Shown: piece after piece, positions 6,261 to 7,641 of the stretch | Numbering within the stretch: the stretch's first letter is position 1 | Layout: the number at the start of each line of letters is the position of its first letter | Assembly (NCBI GenBank): GCA_018699075.1 | Contig: JABIPV010000094.1 | Coordinates: forward strand, 1-7,641 | Direction: 5' to 3' | Origin: Kordiimonadaceae bacterium | GTDB lineage: Bacteria > Pseudomonadota > Alphaproteobacteria > Sphingomonadales > Emcibacteraceae | Length of the DNA stretch: 7,641 nt | Notes under the pieces: generated by a model | The model's database searches: none | What the model was told of the DNA's origin: nothing | Seen by the model: the letters and a program-made list of their open reading frames with translations, nothing else | Translations under genes and position numbers: made by a program

Positions 6261-7138
6261 TTAACGAGAGAAGTTTTTGAGTTAGGAGCACGCCCTAATT
6301 CATTTGAAATAAACCAGGCAGTATCGATAATTTTATCAATTTCAACACCAGTATGAAGCCCGAGGCCATTTAACATATAAAGAACATCTTCGGTCGCCAC
6401 ATTACCACTGGCTCCTTTAGCATATGGACAACCTCCTAGACCCGCGATAGAGCTATCAATTGTACGCACGCCCATTTCCAAACCTGCCATTATATTAGCA
6501 AGCGCCTGACCATATGTATCATGACAATGCAGGGCAAAATAATCAATTGGCGCAACATTCATTACTCTTTCTAAAAGTTGTTTTATTTTATTTGGCGTTG
6601 CTTGACCGATTGTATCACCAAGGGAAACTTCATAGCAGCCCATATCAATTAATTTTTCAATTACAGCCACAACTTGAGAAGGATTTACCTCACCTTCATA
6701 AGGACAGTGCGTTACACAAGAAACATATCCTCTGACAGAGATGTTTTTTTCACCCGCCAGTTCCATAATCGGCTTAAACCGTTCTATACTTTCAATGATT
6801 GAGCAATTAATATTCTTTTGGCTAAAACTTTCCGAAGCTGCACCAAATATTGCGACTTCTTTGACGCCAGCCTCTATCGCTGCATGAAAACCTTTTAAAT
6901 TGGGCGTTAGTGCTGAATATGTAACACCCTCTACATGTTCAATGGCTCCCATAACATCAGCATTATCAGCAAGTTGCGGTACCCATTTGGGAGAAACAAA
7001 ACTTGTTGCTTCTATCTTTTTAAGTCCCGTATTTGATAATCTATTAATCAGGTCTACCTTAATATCGGTTGCGACAAACGTTTTTTCATTCTGTAGCCCA
7101 TCACGTGGTCCTACTTCAAAAAGGGTAACGTCATTCAT
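6254..7138 (-). CDS. mvaB: Hydroxymethylglutaryl-CoA lyase
   Basis: A 294-residue HMG-CoA lyase, the usual bacterial length of about 300. It cleaves 3-hydroxy-3-methylglutaryl-CoA to acetoacetate and acetyl-CoA, the last step of leucine degradation. It is a TIM barrel with all active-site landmarks: VGPRDGLQNE (9-18) with R12 and D13; IEATSFVSPKWVPQ (42-55) with E43; HCHDTYGQ (204-211) with metal-binding H204 and H206; and the signature GLGGCPYAKGASGN (233-246) with catalytic C237 and N246. The start is ATG 7136-7138, since the protein then opens MNDVTLFEVGPRDG as family members do. AAGGGGGA lies 5 nt upstream. The frame continues back to a TTG at 7154-7156, which I reject. It overlaps the end of the carboxylase subunit gene by 8 nt (ATGAATGA) and sits 5 nt before ivd. 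Equivalent to liuE or hmgL in other naming systems. Confidence 0.96.
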   Translation of the reverse strand: MNDVTLFEVGPRDGLQNEKTFVATDIKVDLINRLSNTGLKKIEATSFVSPKWVPQLADNADVMGAIEHVEGVTYSALTPNLKGFHAAIEAGVKEVAIFGAASESFSQKNINCSIIESIERFKPIMELAGEKNISVRGYVSCVTHCPYEGEVNPSQVVAVIEKLIDMGCYEVSLGDTIGQATPNKIKQLLERVMNVAPIDYFALHCHDTYGQALANIMAGLEMGVRTIDSSIAGLGGCPYAKGASGNVATEDVLYMLNGLGLHTGVEIDKIIDTAWFISNELGRAPNSKTSLVKR

Positions 7139-7641
7139 TACCTTCCCCCTTAACAATATTTACTAAAGTTTGACCATCCGATATCTGCATTCCAGTATTT
7201 AGCGAAAATTCAACAGTGCCACTGATTGATGCTTTTATTGTATGTTCCATTTTCATTGCTTCAAGTACCATCAAAGATTGACCTTCTTCAACGAGGTCTC
7301 CGTTTTCAACAAAAATCCTTGAAACCTTACCCGGCATCGGCGTGATAATTACCCCATCTCCAATTTGATCGTCTTCCCGATCTGCACCCGGTATAAAATG
7401 GTGAAGATAAGATACACTGCCATTATAAAAAACCGTAAAGTCTTGATGTTTTCTAATAATCTTTCCTGTAATTTTCTCACCATTAAGTGAAATTGTGAAA
7501 TCATCACCTTCTTGTTTTAACAGCTTAACTTTATAGGCTTCTTCGCCCACTAAAATTTCAAAGCCATCAGAAAGATAAGTCACCTTAACATCATAAGAAT
7601 TTCCATTTTCAGTGAAGGTTAAAATAACATCCAAATTAAGA
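7131..7641 (-). CDS. mccA: Biotin-containing acyl-CoA carboxylase alpha subunit, C-terminal part (probably methylcrotonoyl-CoA carboxylase)
   Basis: The frame is open through the right edge (residues L-N-L precede DVILTF), so this is the 3' part of a longer gene. The TTG at 7632-7634 is not a real start. About 170 residues are visible, roughly the last quarter of a 650-670 aa subunit. First comes a beta-rich segment resembling the BT (inter-domain) region. It is followed by a biotinyl domain beginning near ITPMPGKVSRIFVENGD and ending at LVNIV. The biotin-accepting lysine is in EAMKME, codon at 7251-7253. The biotin carboxylase and ATP-grasp domains are outside the window. Propionyl- or acetyl/geranyl-CoA carboxylase subunits look alike here. 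The choice of methylcrotonoyl-CoA carboxylase rests on the adjoining HMG-CoA lyase and isovaleryl-CoA dehydrogenase genes. It overlaps the lyase gene by 8 nt, and the partner carboxyltransferase subunit is not in view. Confidence 0.9.
   Translation of the reverse strand, partial: LNLDVILTFTENGNSYDVKVTYLSDGFEILVGEEAYKVKLLKQEGDDFTISLNGEKITGKIIRKHQDFTVFYNGSVSYLHHFIPGADREDDQIGDGVIITPMPGKVSRIFVENGDLVEEGQSLMVLEAMKMEHTIKASISGTVEFSLNTGMQISDGQTLVNIVKGEGNE

Noticed and set aside
7139..7156. TTG start at 7154-7156 for HMG-CoA lyase
   Set aside because: The extra residues MLRGKV encode the ribosome site of the real start, and family N-termini match the ATG at 7136-7138.
7632..7634. TTG as the start of a stand-alone small biotin carrier protein
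   Set aside because: The frame is open to the window edge and the domain order matches the C-terminus of a long carboxylase alpha subunit.

Overview
This window holds nine protein genes and almost no non-coding DNA. It is an AT-rich stretch from a Gram-negative bacterium. I judge it to be a proteobacterium, perhaps a marine alphaproteobacterium. The reasons are the isovaleryl-CoA dehydrogenase and HMG-CoA lyase of proteobacterial type in a leucine-degradation operon, the AsmA-like membrane-anchored protein, and the LemA/DUF3137 pair. The taxonomic call is inference and is no firmer than phylum level. I saw no RNA genes, insertion sequences, CRISPR arrays or integration scars. Composition looks even from end to end, so the region reads as ordinary chromosome.

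Left block (1-3832, minus strand): five closely packed genes transcribed leftward from 3832. In order they encode an AsmA/DUF748-like membrane-anchored protein, LemA, a DUF3137 membrane protein, a PLP enzyme of aminotransferase class V, and a CYTH-domain (triphosphate tunnel) protein cut off by the window start. The gaps are 29, 12, 9 and 1 bp, so they form one probable operon. The first three products are membrane proteins of poorly known function; the last two look like soluble enzymes. Their shared role is unknown, which makes this the most interesting part of the window.

Middle (3833-5081): a 139-bp divergent intergenic region separates the left operon from a plus-strand AI-2E-family membrane transporter (3972-5021). 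That gene converges with the right-hand operon across a 60-bp gap, which contains an 11-bp hairpin overlapping the transporter stop codon.

Right block (5082-7641, minus strand): part of a leucine/isovalerate catabolic operon. In transcription order it has the C-terminal end of a biotin-dependent acyl-CoA carboxylase alpha subunit (almost certainly methylcrotonoyl-CoA carboxylase; its 5' part lies beyond 7641), HMG-CoA lyase and isovaleryl-CoA dehydrogenase. The first pair overlap by 8 nt and the second pair are 5 nt apart. Together they give steps 1, 2 (one subunit) and 4 of the route from isovaleryl-CoA to acetoacetate plus acetyl-CoA. The MCC beta subunit and methylglutaconyl-CoA hydratase are not in view and may lie upstream.

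I found no clearly new biological system. The left operon is a reasonable candidate for an uncharacterised envelope-associated module, but the sequence alone does not show what it does.
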